A stretch of 64,000 nt of DNA from Candidatus Planktophila sp. Its GTDB lineage: Bacteria; Actinomycetota; Actinomycetes; Nanopelagicales; Nanopelagicaceae. Position numbers and translations under genes: made by a program. This document shows, in pieces, positions 34,932 to 44,011 of this stretch (the first letter of the stretch is position 1; every line of letters starts with the position of its first letter). The stretch spans positions 1-64,000 of the forward strand of contig BGOJ01000002.1 of assembly GCA_003569185.1 (NCBI GenBank), given 5' to 3'. The notes under the pieces were generated by a model that was given only the letters and a program-made list of their open reading frames with translations, had not been told where the DNA came from and did no database searches.

Positions 34932-36424
34932 ATGCAGCAGTTATTACTTGGCGTAGATGTTGGTACCACTGCGACCAAGGCGGTACTAGTTGATAACGCT
35001 GGCCACATCATCTCCCAAGGCAGAGCTGAGTATCCAACTAAGTATTTACAAGCTGGCTGGGTGGAACAAGATCCAAATGATTGGTGGCTAAGTTTTTGTA
35101 AGGCGGTTGAGATCGCCAAAGCTGGCGCAGCTGGTGCGCAAATAATTGGTGTGGCAATCAGCGCGCAAGCACCAACTTTAATTGCAGTTGATGCAAAGGG
35201 TGTTCCGGTAAGGGATGCGATGATTTGGATGGATCGCAGAGCTCAAGTGCAGGCAGATGAGTTGGAAAAAGAGTTTTCCAATATCTCCCAATTAACTGGC
35301 AATCGAGCCGATCCATATTATGTGGCGGCAAAGATTAAATGGTTGATTAAAAATGAGCCAGCTAATTATCAAAAGACAAAGTACTTCCTGCAAATTCCTG
35401 GCTACTTAAACTTTAAGTTAACTGGCAAATTCGGCATTGATGCTGCCCATGCCTCATTGCTGCAACTTCGAAGTGCGGATAATTCAAAGTGGGCCGATGA
35501 GGTAATGAAATTTGTTGGGGTAGATGAGGATAAGTTTCCCCAAATTGCTAACTCAATCACTTTGCAAGGTGAGGTGTTAAGCAATAATGATTCAAAGATT
35601 GCAGCTGGCACACCTGTTTACTTTGGCTCAGTTGATGGCTGCTCTGCCGCCCTTGAAGCTGGCGTAATTGATCCTGGTGTGGTCGCTGAGATGACTGGCA
35701 CCTCAACCGTGCTCTAATGCCAACAGATGGAAATAATTTTAATGACGCCTTTGTCGCAATTGAACATGCAATTGCAGGCAGACAACTACGGTTAGGTGCG
35801 ATGGTGGCATCTGGTGCCAGTGTTGCCTGGCTGCAACAAAATATATTAAAGGGTGAGCAATCAGTTGAGCAGTTATCAAATGATGCCCAAAGTGTTGCAC
35901 CCGGTAGTGAGGGATTAATTTTCCTTCCCTACATGATGGGTGAGCGCTCTCCAATCTGGCATACAAATGCCCGTGGAGTTTTCTTTGGCTTATCACTAAC
36001 TACAACACCAGCGATGATCTTTAGAGCAGTACTAGAAGGAACCGCATTTGCTCTCGCTCACAATGTTGAGATTGGAAAAGCAGCTGGCATAAAAATTGAT
36101 GAGATAAGAAGTATTGGTGGCGGAAGTAAGAGTGGGTTATGGAATCAAATAAAGGCAGATGTATTGGGTATGCCAATTGCGGTTTTAGCAGATTCTGTAG
36201 GGGCTGCAGTTGGGGATGCTTACTTAGCTGGGATGGGTGCTGGGATGTTTAAAGATATTCGCCAAACAATAAAAACAAATGTAAAGATCGAGGCAAGGTT
36301 TACGCCAGATCAAAAGGTTCACACCTACTACCAGGAACGCTACGCCCGCTTTCGCTCACTATATGAATCTATTAAGGATGAGTTTGATAAGAGCGCACCA
36401 TCTGCCTCTTATAGGGTTAAGTAA
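34932..36424 (+). CDS. Xylulokinase-like FGGY kinase (one frameshift)
   Basis: An FGGY kinase read in two frames: residues 1-261 (GVDVGTTATKAVLVD, AISAQAPTLIAVD, MIWMDRRAQ, AEMTGTSTVL) and, from 35717, the C-terminal half (LPYMMGERSPIWHTNARG, SIGGGSKSGLWNQIKADVL, GAAVGDAYLAG). One base is missing near 35714, where GTGCTCTAATG would read on through the family's TSTVL-x-MP. Full length is about 497 residues, normal for xylulokinase-type enzymes. It follows the permease gene by 3 bases and precedes a hydroxyacid dehydrogenase. The substrate is a ketose or related polyol, unknown; the order suggests a second sugar served by the importer. Confidence 0.8.
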
Positions 36425-37501
36425 ATGAAAACATTTATTACCGCCCGAATGGATCAATCTGAGATCAAGCGGTTAACTGCTGCCGGTTTTAAAGTTGAAC
36501 AAGGCGGCTTTGCATTAACGGGTGTAAAGATGGATAAGGATTCCTTAATAAGTAAATTAGCAGATGCTGAGGTTGCCATCATTGAGTTTGAAAGTATTAC
36601 AAATGAGGTAATTAACTCCGCGAAGAGTTTAAAGATAATTGCAGCTTGTCGAAATGAACCAGCGGCCAATACTGATATTGATGCAGCAACTGCTAGAAAT
36701 ATCCCAATCTTATTTACGCCAGGTAGAAATGCAGTTGCAGTTGCTGAGTACACCTTAGGTTTAATGATCTCAATTGCCAGAGGTATTCCAACTACCCACC
36801 ATCTTCTGCGTTACACCGATGATTTAACCTCAGTTTCTTACGCAGATAAGGCCGGAGATCGAAAGGGCATCACCTCTGAGTGGAGTCTTGATCCAGATGC
36901 ACCTTTTCAAAGATTTCAAGGCGATGAGTTAATGGGCAAAACCGTTGGCTTAGTTGGCGCCGGCTTTATAGGACAAGAGATTGCTAAACGGGTTATTGCA
37001 TTAGGAATGTCGGTAATTGCATTTGATCCATATGCAAAGGCTGATCAATTAGCAAAGCTTTCAATAAAAAGTGTGGAGTTAGCAGAGTTAGCAAGTAGTA
37101 GTGATTTTGTAGTTATGGCAGCTAAGGTGACAAGTGAAAGTACTGGATTATTTAATGCCAAGTACTTTGATCTTATGAAGCCAACTGCTTACTTTATAAA
37201 TACTGCCCGGGCTGCCCTAGTTGATTACGAAGCACTTTTAAAGGTATTAAAAGCTAAGAAGATTGCAGGGGCGGCCCTTGATGTTTATCCAACTGAGCCA
37301 CTACCAGGTGATTCTGGATTTAGATCATTATCAAATGTGGTTTTAAGCCCACACCTGGCAGGTGCTTCTAAGCAGGTGGTTGCCCATCACTCAAAAATGG
37401 TGGTCGATGATCTATTAGGCTTACTTAAAGGTGAGATACCAAACCGGGTTGCAAACAAAGAGGTAATGGATAATTTTATGAAAAGTGGTGGCTTAAAGTG
37501 A
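36425..37501 (+). CDS. D-isomer-specific 2-hydroxyacid dehydrogenase
   Basis: A 358-residue NAD-dependent dehydrogenase of the phosphoglycerate dehydrogenase group. Conserved pieces are GRNAVAVAEYTLGLM, the Rossmann loop GLVGAGFIGQEIAKR, the catalytic Arg region NTARAALVDYEAL, Glu in ALDVYPTEPLP and the catalytic His in LSPHLAGAS. There is no ACT regulatory domain, so it is not a standard serine-pathway SerA. It starts right after the kinase stop and overlaps the SDR by 4 bases. It probably oxidises or reduces a sugar-derived hydroxy or keto acid. Confidence 0.87.
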   Translation: MKTFITARMDQSEIKRLTAAGFKVEQGGFALTGVKMDKDSLISKLADAEVAIIEFESITNEVINSAKSLKIIAACRNEPAANTDIDAATARNIPILFTPGRNAVAVAEYTLGLMISIARGIPTTHHLLRYTDDLTSVSYADKAGDRKGITSEWSLDPDAPFQRFQGDELMGKTVGLVGAGFIGQEIAKRVIALGMSVIAFDPYAKADQLAKLSIKSVELAELASSSDFVVMAAKVTSESTGLFNAKYFDLMKPTAYFINTARAALVDYEALLKVLKAKKIAGAALDVYPTEPLPGDSGFRSLSNVVLSPHLAGASKQVVAHHSKMVVDDLLGLLKGEIPNRVANKEVMDNFMKSGGLK

Positions 37502-38230
37502 GGGTGGCATTAGTAACTGGGGGTGCAACTGGAATTGGCGCTGCCACAGTTGCCGCCTTAGCTGCGAAGAAACGAGCGTTGCATTGCAGTACTCAAGTAG
37601 TCAAAAGAGGCTAAACAAATAGCGGAACAATTAAATGGTAAAGGTTTTAAGGTTGAAATCTTTCAAGCAGATCTATCCCAAAAAGGAGCAGCTGAAAATT
37701 TAGTTGAGCAGGTTAAGAAAAATCTTGGTGATATTGATATTTTAGTAAATAACGCAGGGGTAATGAGTGATGCAAGCATTATTCAAATGAGTGATCAACT
37801 TTGGGATGAAGCGATAAATCTTAATTTAACCGCAGCCTTTAAATTAATTAGAGCATGCGCGCCAAGTATGGTCAGTAAAAAGTGGGGAAGAGTAATTAAT
37901 ATTTCATCCCAGGTTGCATTAACAGGCTCTGCCAATCACGCGCATTATGCAACTGCAAAGGCAGGTTTACTTGGTCTTACCTACTCTGCAGCTAAGGAGT
38001 ATGGCGCAAGTGGTGTGACAGTAAATGCGGTCTTGCCAGGAAGAATTGAAACAAAAATGATTGCAGATCGCTCCGTTGGCAGGTTAGATGAGTGGCTTTC
38101 ACAAACTCCATTAAATCGATTGGGCCGGCCCGATGAGGTGGCGGCCATGATCAATTTCCTCGCCTCCGATGCCTCCTCCTACATAACTGGAGCTGCCATC
38201 AACGTAAACGGCGGATTGGTGATGGGTTAG
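37498..38230 (+). pseudogene. SDR-family oxidoreductase with two frame breaks
   Basis: The N-terminus reads VALVTGGATGIGAATVAALAA from a GTG at 37498 that overlaps the previous stop. The frame breaks near 37565-37572 and again near 37608 (CAAAAGAGGC, one G missing). After repair it runs QIAEQLNGKGFKVEIF..., NNAGVMSD, YATAKAG (catalytic Tyr/Lys) and ends INVNGGLVMG. Full length is about 244 residues. It belongs to the 3-oxoacyl reductase/sugar dehydrogenase branch. As both defects can be fixed by one base each, it may be intact in the cell. Confidence 0.78.
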
Positions 38231-38303
38231 GCGTTTCGACACCTAATTGTTATCAATTCAACTTGCCAGTACTTCCCAGCCAATACTAAGTTTGCCCAGC
38301 GGT

Positions 38304-38330
38304 CCTAGGAGTCGTAGCTACTTTCCTAGG
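38304..38330. repeat. Inverted repeat CCTAGGA/TCCTAGG before rhaS
   Basis: CCTAGGA (38304-38310) and TCCTAGG (38324-38330) are 7-bp inverted repeats 13 bases apart, and CCTAGG is itself a palindrome. It lies in the promoter region of the binding-protein gene. Confidence 0.5.
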
Positions 38331-38335
38331 CACGT

Positions 38336-38361
38336 GTTGCAAAATTAAATAATTTTGTAAC
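38336..38361. promoter_or_regulatory. 26-bp near-perfect palindrome before rhaS (candidate operator)
   Basis: GTTGCAAAATTA (38336-38347), AA, then TAATTTTGTAAC (38350-38361) pair at 11 of 12 positions. It ends about 9 bases before the Shine-Dalgarno AAAGGA, so a bound protein could block transcription. Size and symmetry suit a LacI- or GntR-type dimer. No copy was seen upstream of 31434 or 39574. Confidence 0.55.
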
Positions 38362-38381
38362 TATCAACGAAAGGAAATACT

Positions 38382-39392
38382 TTGAAAAAAGTTCTCTCCG
38401 TACTTGCAGCAGCAGTTCTTCTTGCTGGTTGCAGTTCATCATCTGACGGTGGTTCAGGCGATGCACTAAAGATCGCTCACATTCCTAAATTAGGAACAAT
38501 CGGCTACTTCCAAGCAGCTGATAAGGGTGTTCAACGTGCATGTGCTGAGCTTGGTGCAGAGTGTGCCTACAAGGGCCCAACTGAAATCACTGCTGCCGCA
38601 CAGGTAAAAGAAATTAACGCAGCTGTACAAGCTGGTTACAACGTATTGATCGTTGCAGCTAACGACAAAGATGCTCTAGTTCCTGCTCTTAAGGATGCAA
38701 TGGACAAGGGTGTAACAGTTGTTACTTACGATTCAGATGTTGCACAAGATGGTCGTTCAGTATTCGTAAACCAGGCTTCATCAGAAGGTATCGGACAAGC
38801 TCTTGCTAAGTCTGCCTCTGATCTAGCAGGTGGCGCTGGAGATATTGCAATTCTTTCAACAACTCCAGATGCAACAAACCAGAATGTATGGATTGACTTC
38901 ATGAAGAAGGAGCTTGCAGCTAAGTATCCAAATGTTAAGGTAGTTGCAACTGCTTACGGTCTAGATAAGCCAGAAGAGTCAACAACTGAGACTCAAGGTC
39001 TTATCCAGAAGTATCCAAAGATCAAGGCGATTGTTGCTCCTACATCTGTAGGTATTGTTGCTGCTGCTAAGTATGTTTCTGGCTCAGCTGCAAAGGGCAA
39101 GGTTGCTGTTACTGGTCTTGGTCTTCCAAATGACATGAAGACATACATCAAAGATGGTTCAAACGCCCAAGCTTCACTATGGGATGTTGAAAACTTTGGA
39201 TATGTTGCTGTTTACGTAGCTAAGCACGTACGTGACGGTGGCGATGTTGCTGTTGGAGCTAAGGTGCCATCAGGCCCTGGCGACAAGGGTGACAAAGAGC
39301 GCACTGTTACTGCAGGAGCTGTAGGAAATGAAATTATCCTTGGCCCAGCAACTGTGTTCACAAAGGACAACGTAGATCAATTCGACTTCTAA
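38382..39392 (+). CDS. rhaS: Rhamnose-type ABC transporter binding lipoprotein
   Basis: A 336-residue lipoprotein starting with TTG (AAAGGA, 38369-38374, as Shine-Dalgarno). The signal peptide ends with the lipobox LLAGC, so Cys17 would be lipid-anchored. The mature domain is a type 1 periplasmic binding protein close to the RhaS/autoinducer-2 group (PKLGTIGYFQAADKGVQRAC, GVTVVTYDSDV, QASSEGIGQALA). Codon use differs from neighbours in a way typical of highly expressed genes. A very strong terminator follows it. The gene lies apart from its ATPase and permease genes, behind its own promoter region. Confidence 0.88.
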   Translation: MKKVLSVLAAAVLLAGCSSSSDGGSGDALKIAHIPKLGTIGYFQAADKGVQRACAELGAECAYKGPTEITAAAQVKEINAAVQAGYNVLIVAANDKDALVPALKDAMDKGVTVVTYDSDVAQDGRSVFVNQASSEGIGQALAKSASDLAGGAGDIAILSTTPDATNQNVWIDFMKKELAAKYPNVKVVATAYGLDKPEESTTETQGLIQKYPKIKAIVAPTSVGIVAAAKYVSGSAAKGKVAVTGLGLPNDMKTYIKDGSNAQASLWDVENFGYVAVYVAKHVRDGGDVAVGAKVPSGPGDKGDKERTVTAGAVGNEIILGPATVFTKDNVDQFDF

Positions 39393-39418
39393 TTAAATTT
39401 AGAAGTTATTAATCTGCC

Positions 39419-39462
39419 AGATAGGGCAGCCTCAATTAAGAGGCTGCCCTATCTTCTTTTTA
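39419..39462 (+). terminator. Intrinsic terminator after rhaS
   Basis: A perfect 15-bp stem, AGATAGGGCAGCCTC (39419-39433) with GAGGCTGCCCTATCT (39440-39454), a 6-base loop, then TCTTTTTA. It is the strongest terminator in the window. Confidence 0.95.
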
Positions 39463-39573
39463 TTCACCTTTTGTTTACATTTTGATATAGGAAAGTGAAA
39501 AGTTGGACACCGCCTTTAAAGAGTGGAAAGATACGAGTAAAGAATCCTTTTAACGCCAACAAGTAAGGAAAAA

Positions 39574-40434
39574 ATGCCAGCTGCCAAACGTCTTGAGTAT
39601 GGTGGTCACGCACTTGTGTGGGCGGGGGATTGGAGCGCTAAGGGTGCTGCCACTGCGATAAGTGGGGCCGCCCGTGCTGGTTACGATTACATAGAGATCG
39701 CATTACTAGATCCATGGAATGTGGATATTGCGATGACCAAGGATTTACTGCAACAACATAATTTAAGAGCGCACGCCTCCCTTGGCCTATCTGCCAAAAC
39801 CGATGTCACCAGCCTTGATCAATCAATTGTTAAAAAAGGCGATGAGTTGCTTCGCCAAGCAACTGATGTATTACACGCCCTAGGTGGAACTGAGCTTTGT
39901 GGTGTTATCTACTCATCATTAGCTAAGTATCCACAGCCAGCCAGCAAAGAGAATCGGGCTAACTCAGTTGGTGCGATGCAACGACTTGCAGATTATGCAG
40001 CTGATAAGGGAATTAATATAAATCTTGAGGTTGTAAATAGATATGAGACAAACATTATTAACACTGGCGCTGAAGGGTTAAAGTTTTTAGAAGAGGTTAA
40101 CCGAGCCAACGCATATGTTCACCTTGATACCTATCACATGAATATTGAAGAGGATGGGATGCGCAAAGCTGTAATCGAGGCTGGCGATAGATTGGGCTTT
40201 GTTCATATTGGTGAGAGCCATCGTGGATATCTTGGCACTGGCAATGTTGATTTTGATACCTTCTTTGCAGCATTAAAAGAGGTTAAATACCAAGGACCAA
40301 TTACCTTTGAATCATTCTCCTCAGCTGTTGTAGATCCAGCTCTTTCTAATACCTTGTGTGTTTGGCGAAATCTTTGGAGTGATTCAGATGATTTAGCTAA
40401 GAAATCACTGGATTATATGAAGGCTAGGTATTAA
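39574..40434 (+). CDS. Sugar epimerase/isomerase of the D-tagatose 3-epimerase family
   Basis: A 286-residue TIM-barrel protein. The metal ligands of the tagatose/psicose 3-epimerase family are visible: Glu in INLEVVNRYE, Asp and His in HLDTYHMNIEE, the HIGESHRGYLGTG loop and Glu in TFESFSS. It would epimerise or isomerise a ketose. The gene starts the operon that continues with rhaM, rhaI, rhaD and rhaB. The start ATG has TAAGGA upstream. The role next to rhamnose enzymes suggests action on a ketose of that pathway or on a side sugar. Confidence 0.83.
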   Translation: MPAAKRLEYGGHALVWAGDWSAKGAATAISGAARAGYDYIEIALLDPWNVDIAMTKDLLQQHNLRAHASLGLSAKTDVTSLDQSIVKKGDELLRQATDVLHALGGTELCGVIYSSLAKYPQPASKENRANSVGAMQRLADYAADKGININLEVVNRYETNIINTGAEGLKFLEEVNRANAYVHLDTYHMNIEEDGMRKAVIEAGDRLGFVHIGESHRGYLGTGNVDFDTFFAALKEVKYQGPITFESFSSAVVDPALSNTLCVWRNLWSDSDDLAKKSLDYMKARY

Positions 40435-40438
40435 TTAA

Positions 40439-40762
40439 ATGCAGAGAGTTTGTTTTAGATTACAGGTTCGAAAAGAGATGATGGATGAGTATGTTCGCCG
40501 TCATGCTCAAGTTTGGCCAGAGATGTTAAACGCCCTATCTGAAACTGGTTGGCATAATTACTCACTTCATTTAGATCGCTCCGATGGCACATTAATTGGC
40601 TACTTTGAAACCCCATCATTAAAGGATGCAAAAGCTGGCATGGAAAAGCGCGAGATCAATGCCAAGTGGCAGGCAGATATGGCGCCATTTTTTGTTGCCT
40701 TAGATGGCAAGCGACCAGATGAAGGATTTTTACAACTAGAAGAAGTTTTCTACCTTAAATAA
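40439..40762 (+). CDS. rhaM: L-rhamnose mutarotase
   Basis: A 107-residue protein with RVCFRLQVRKEMMDEYVRRH, VWPEMLNALSETGWHNYS and MAPFFV at the family positions, including the His and Tyr/Trp of the active site. It converts alpha- and beta-L-rhamnose. The length agrees with the family (104-108). It lies 4 bases after the epimerase and 30 before rhaI. Confidence 0.93.
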   Translation: MQRVCFRLQVRKEMMDEYVRRHAQVWPEMLNALSETGWHNYSLHLDRSDGTLIGYFETPSLKDAKAGMEKREINAKWQADMAPFFVALDGKRPDEGFLQLEEVFYLK

Positions 40763-40792
40763 AATAAAAGTTAAACCTAAACCAAAGGAGCA

Positions 40793-41965
40793 ATGCGCAT
40801 GGCATCAAAGCAAGAGGCTAAGGAAGTACTTAAGCGGTTTTGGATTGAGACTCCTTCTTGGGCGTATGGAAACTCTGGAACTAGATTTAAAGTATTCGCA
40901 CAACCTGGGGTGCCAAGAGATCCATATGAAAAAATTGCTGATGCTGCCCAGGTACATAAGTACACCGCTGCTGCCCCATCAGTTGCCATGCATATTCCAT
41001 GGGATAAGACTGATGATTACGCAAAGCTTGCCAAGCATGCCAAAGAGCTTGGGGTAAGACTTGGAACCGTAAATTCAAATACCTTCCAAGATGATGATTA
41101 TAAGTATGGCTCTGTTTGCCACTTTGATAAGAAGATTCGCCAAAAGGCGGTTGATCACCTATTTGAGTGCATTGAGATTATGAATATCACCGGCGCCCAA
41201 GATCTAAAGCTTTGGTTTGCTGATGGTACAAATTATCCAGGCCAAGATGATTTAGCTGGCAGACAAGATCGCTTATTTGAAAGCTTGCAAAAGGTTTATG
41301 CCAAATTAGGTGATAACCAAAGAATGCTACTTGAGTATAAATTCTTTGAACCAGCATTTTATTCAACTGATGTGCCAGATTGGGGCACCTCATATGTGCA
41401 TTGCACAGAGCTTGGACCTAAGGCAACTGTTTGTGTTGATACTGGTCACCACGCACCAGGAACAAATATTGAGTACATAGTTGCATTTTTACTTCGTAGA
41501 AAACGACTTGGCGCCTTTGATTTTAACTCTAGGTTCTACGCCGATGATGATCTAATTGTTGGCGCTGCTGATCCATTCCAATTATTTAGAATTATGCATG
41601 AGGTTAATCAAGGTGGCGGCTTTGATAAGGGAACAACTGTCTCCTATGTATTAGATCAATGCCACAACATTGAGCCAAAGATTCCAGCACAGATTAGATC
41701 TATTACTAATGTGCAGGAGGCGGTTGCAAAGGCGTTGTTAGTTGATGCGGATGCATTAAAGAAGGCGCAATTAGCTGGGAATGTATTAGGCGCTAATGAT
41801 CTATTGATGGATGCCTACAACACCGATGTTCGTGATTTGCTTGGTGAATTACGAAGTGAACAAGGATTAGCACCAGATCCAAAGAGTGCTTATGCAAAGA
41901 GTGGATATGCCGAAAAGATTGCTGCCGAACGAGTCGGTGGCGCGCAAGCTGGATGGGGAGCTTAA
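40793..41965 (+). CDS. rhaI: L-rhamnose isomerase (RhaI type)
   Basis: A 390-residue xylose-isomerase-like TIM barrel of the RhaI type found in Pseudomonas and actinobacteria: RFWIETPSWAYGNSGTRF, LWFADGTNYPGQDD, YKFFEPAFYSTDVPDW (Glu ligand), CVDTGHHAPGTNIE (Asp, His) and FDFNSRFYADDDL (Asp). It converts L-rhamnose to L-rhamnulose. AAGGAG lies 6 bases before the first ATG; an ATG at 40799 is an alternative. The end overlaps the rhaD start by one base. Confidence 0.93.
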   Translation: MRMASKQEAKEVLKRFWIETPSWAYGNSGTRFKVFAQPGVPRDPYEKIADAAQVHKYTAAAPSVAMHIPWDKTDDYAKLAKHAKELGVRLGTVNSNTFQDDDYKYGSVCHFDKKIRQKAVDHLFECIEIMNITGAQDLKLWFADGTNYPGQDDLAGRQDRLFESLQKVYAKLGDNQRMLLEYKFFEPAFYSTDVPDWGTSYVHCTELGPKATVCVDTGHHAPGTNIEYIVAFLLRRKRLGAFDFNSRFYADDDLIVGAADPFQLFRIMHEVNQGGGFDKGTTVSYVLDQCHNIEPKIPAQIRSITNVQEAVAKALLVDADALKKAQLAGNVLGANDLLMDAYNTDVRDLLGELRSEQGLAPDPKSAYAKSGYAEKIAAERVGGAQAGWGA

Positions 41966-44002
41966 TGTCGACACCTAAAGTAGTTTCTGAATTATTAGCC
42001 CGCAGTAATAAGTTGGGAGCAGAGCCCCGCTTTACTAATTACGCAGGTGGTAATACTTCAGCAAAGGGTGTGGTGGCAAATCCAGCAACTGGTAAAGACA
42101 CAACCGTGTTGTGGGTTAAAGGATCAGGCGGAGATCTTGGCACATTAAAAGAGGCTGGTCTTGCTGCCCTTGATCTTGAAAATTTAAAGATTTAGTAAAT
42201 GTATATCCAGGGGTAGAGCGCGAAGATGAGATGGTCGCACTCTTTGATTACTGCGCATTTGGTAAGGGTGGGGCAGCTCCTTCAATTGATACCTCCATGC
42301 ATGGTTTAGTTGAGTTTGATCATGTTGATCACCTGCACCCTGATTCAATTATTGCGCTGGCCACTTCAAAGGATGGTGAGAAATTAACCGCTGAATGTTT
42401 TGGCGAAGAAATCTTGTGGGTGGATTGGCGACGACCTGGATTTCAATTAGGACTTGATATGGCAAAGATTGCAAAAGATAATCCAAAGGCAAAGGGTTGT
42501 GTATTAGGTGGCCATGGTTTAACAACTTGGGGAGTGACTAGTAAAGAGTGTGAAGAGCGATCTATTTGGGCAATAACAAAAGCCGAAGAGTTCATCAAAG
42601 CAAAGGGCAAAGCAGATCCATTTGGCAAAAAGGAATCAAAGTACGCACCATTAGATTCAGCTAAACGTAAAGAGCGAGCAGCAGCCCTTGCCCCATACCT
42701 TCGCGGTATTGCATCAAAGGATGTAAGAATGCTGGGCAGCTTTACCGATAATGATGTGGTCTTAGATTTCCTGCAAGGCTCAAAGTTAATGGCGCTGGCT
42801 TCCCTTGGCACATCATGTCCTGATCACTTCTTGCGCACCAAGATCTCACCAATGGTTTTAGATACAAAACCAGATGCACCACTGGATGAGGTAATTAACC
42901 GTGCAAATGAGTTGCATGCGGAGTATCGTAAAAATTACGCCGCCTATTACAACCGACATGCTAAGAAGGATTCACCTGCGATGCGAGGTGCGGATCCATT
43001 AATCATTTTAGTTCCAGGTGTTGGCATGTTCTCTTATGGCAAAGATAAACAAACCGCCCGGGTTGCTGGTGAGTTTTATATCAACGCCATCAATGTAATG
43101 CGCGGAGCAGAGGCTCTTTCAACCTATGCACCAATTGCAGAGTCTGAAAAATTCCGAATTGAGTACTGGGATTTAGAAGAGGCAAAGTTAAAGCGAATGC
43201 CAAAGCCAAAACCATTAGCGGGCAAGATCGCTTTGGTAACTGGGGCTGCCTCAGGTTTAGGTAAAGCAACAGCTGAGCGATTAGCAGCAGAGGGTGCTTG
43301 TGTTGTAGTTGCCGATCGAGATCTAGAGGGTGCTACCAAGCTTGCTACTGAGTTAGGTGGCAAAGATAAGGCGATTGCAGTTGCAATGGATGTAACAAGT
43401 GAGCAGGCGATTGCAGATGCAATGGCGCAAACCATGCTTGCCTTTGGCGGCATTGATATTGTTATTAATAACGCAGGTATTTCAATTGCTAAACCAATTA
43501 CTGAAACCACAGTTGCAGATTGGGATTTGCAATTAGATATTATGGCCAGAGGTTCATTTTTAGTATCTCGTGAGGCTGCCAAGGCGCTTAAGGCGCAGGG
43601 CATGGGCGGAGATATTATTTATATTTCATCTAAGAACTCAGTCTTTGCTGGCTCTAACAATGTTGCATATGGCGCAACTAAAGCTGCGCAATCACACCAG
43701 GTTAGATTGTTAGCGGTTGAGTTAGGTGAGTTTGGTATTCGAGTTAACGGCATCAATCCAGATGGCGTGGTTAAAGGCTCTGGCATATTTGCTGGTGGTT
43801 GGGGGAGCTAACCGCGCCAAGCAATACGGAGTTGAAGAATCTAAATTAGGTGAGTTTTATGCTCAGCGAACTATCTTGAAAAAAGAGGTTTTGCCAGAAC
43901 ATATTGCTGCCGCGGTCTTTGTAATTTTAGGTGGAGATTAACCCTAACTACTGGACTTCATATTCCAGTAGATGGTGGTGTGGCCGCAGCTTCCTTCGTT
44001 AG
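41965..44002 (+). pseudogene. rhaD: Bifunctional rhamnulose-1-phosphate aldolase/lactaldehyde dehydrogenase, frameshifted
   Basis: The N-terminal half is a class II aldolase (RFTNYAGGNTSAKG, ATSKDGEKLTAECFGEEI, LGGHGLTTWG); the C-terminal half from about 43210 is an SDR (LVTGAASGLGKATAERL, NNAGISIAKP, YGATKAAQSHQ). This fusion splits L-rhamnulose 1-phosphate and oxidises L-lactaldehyde. Four single-base breaks are seen: near 42188 (AAA run), the G5 run near 43801-43805 (one extra G), near 43937 (one T missing) and near 43992 (one T missing). With these repaired it ends DGGVAAAFLR at a TAG at 44000-44002, about 680 residues, a normal length. It is probably functional in the cell. Confidence 0.85.
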
Positions 44003-44011
44003 GAAAACTCC

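Noticed and set aside
43124-43603. 159-codon open frame on the minus strand opposite the SDR half of RhaD
   Set aside because: It is antisense to a conserved domain with clear motifs and has no evidence of its own.
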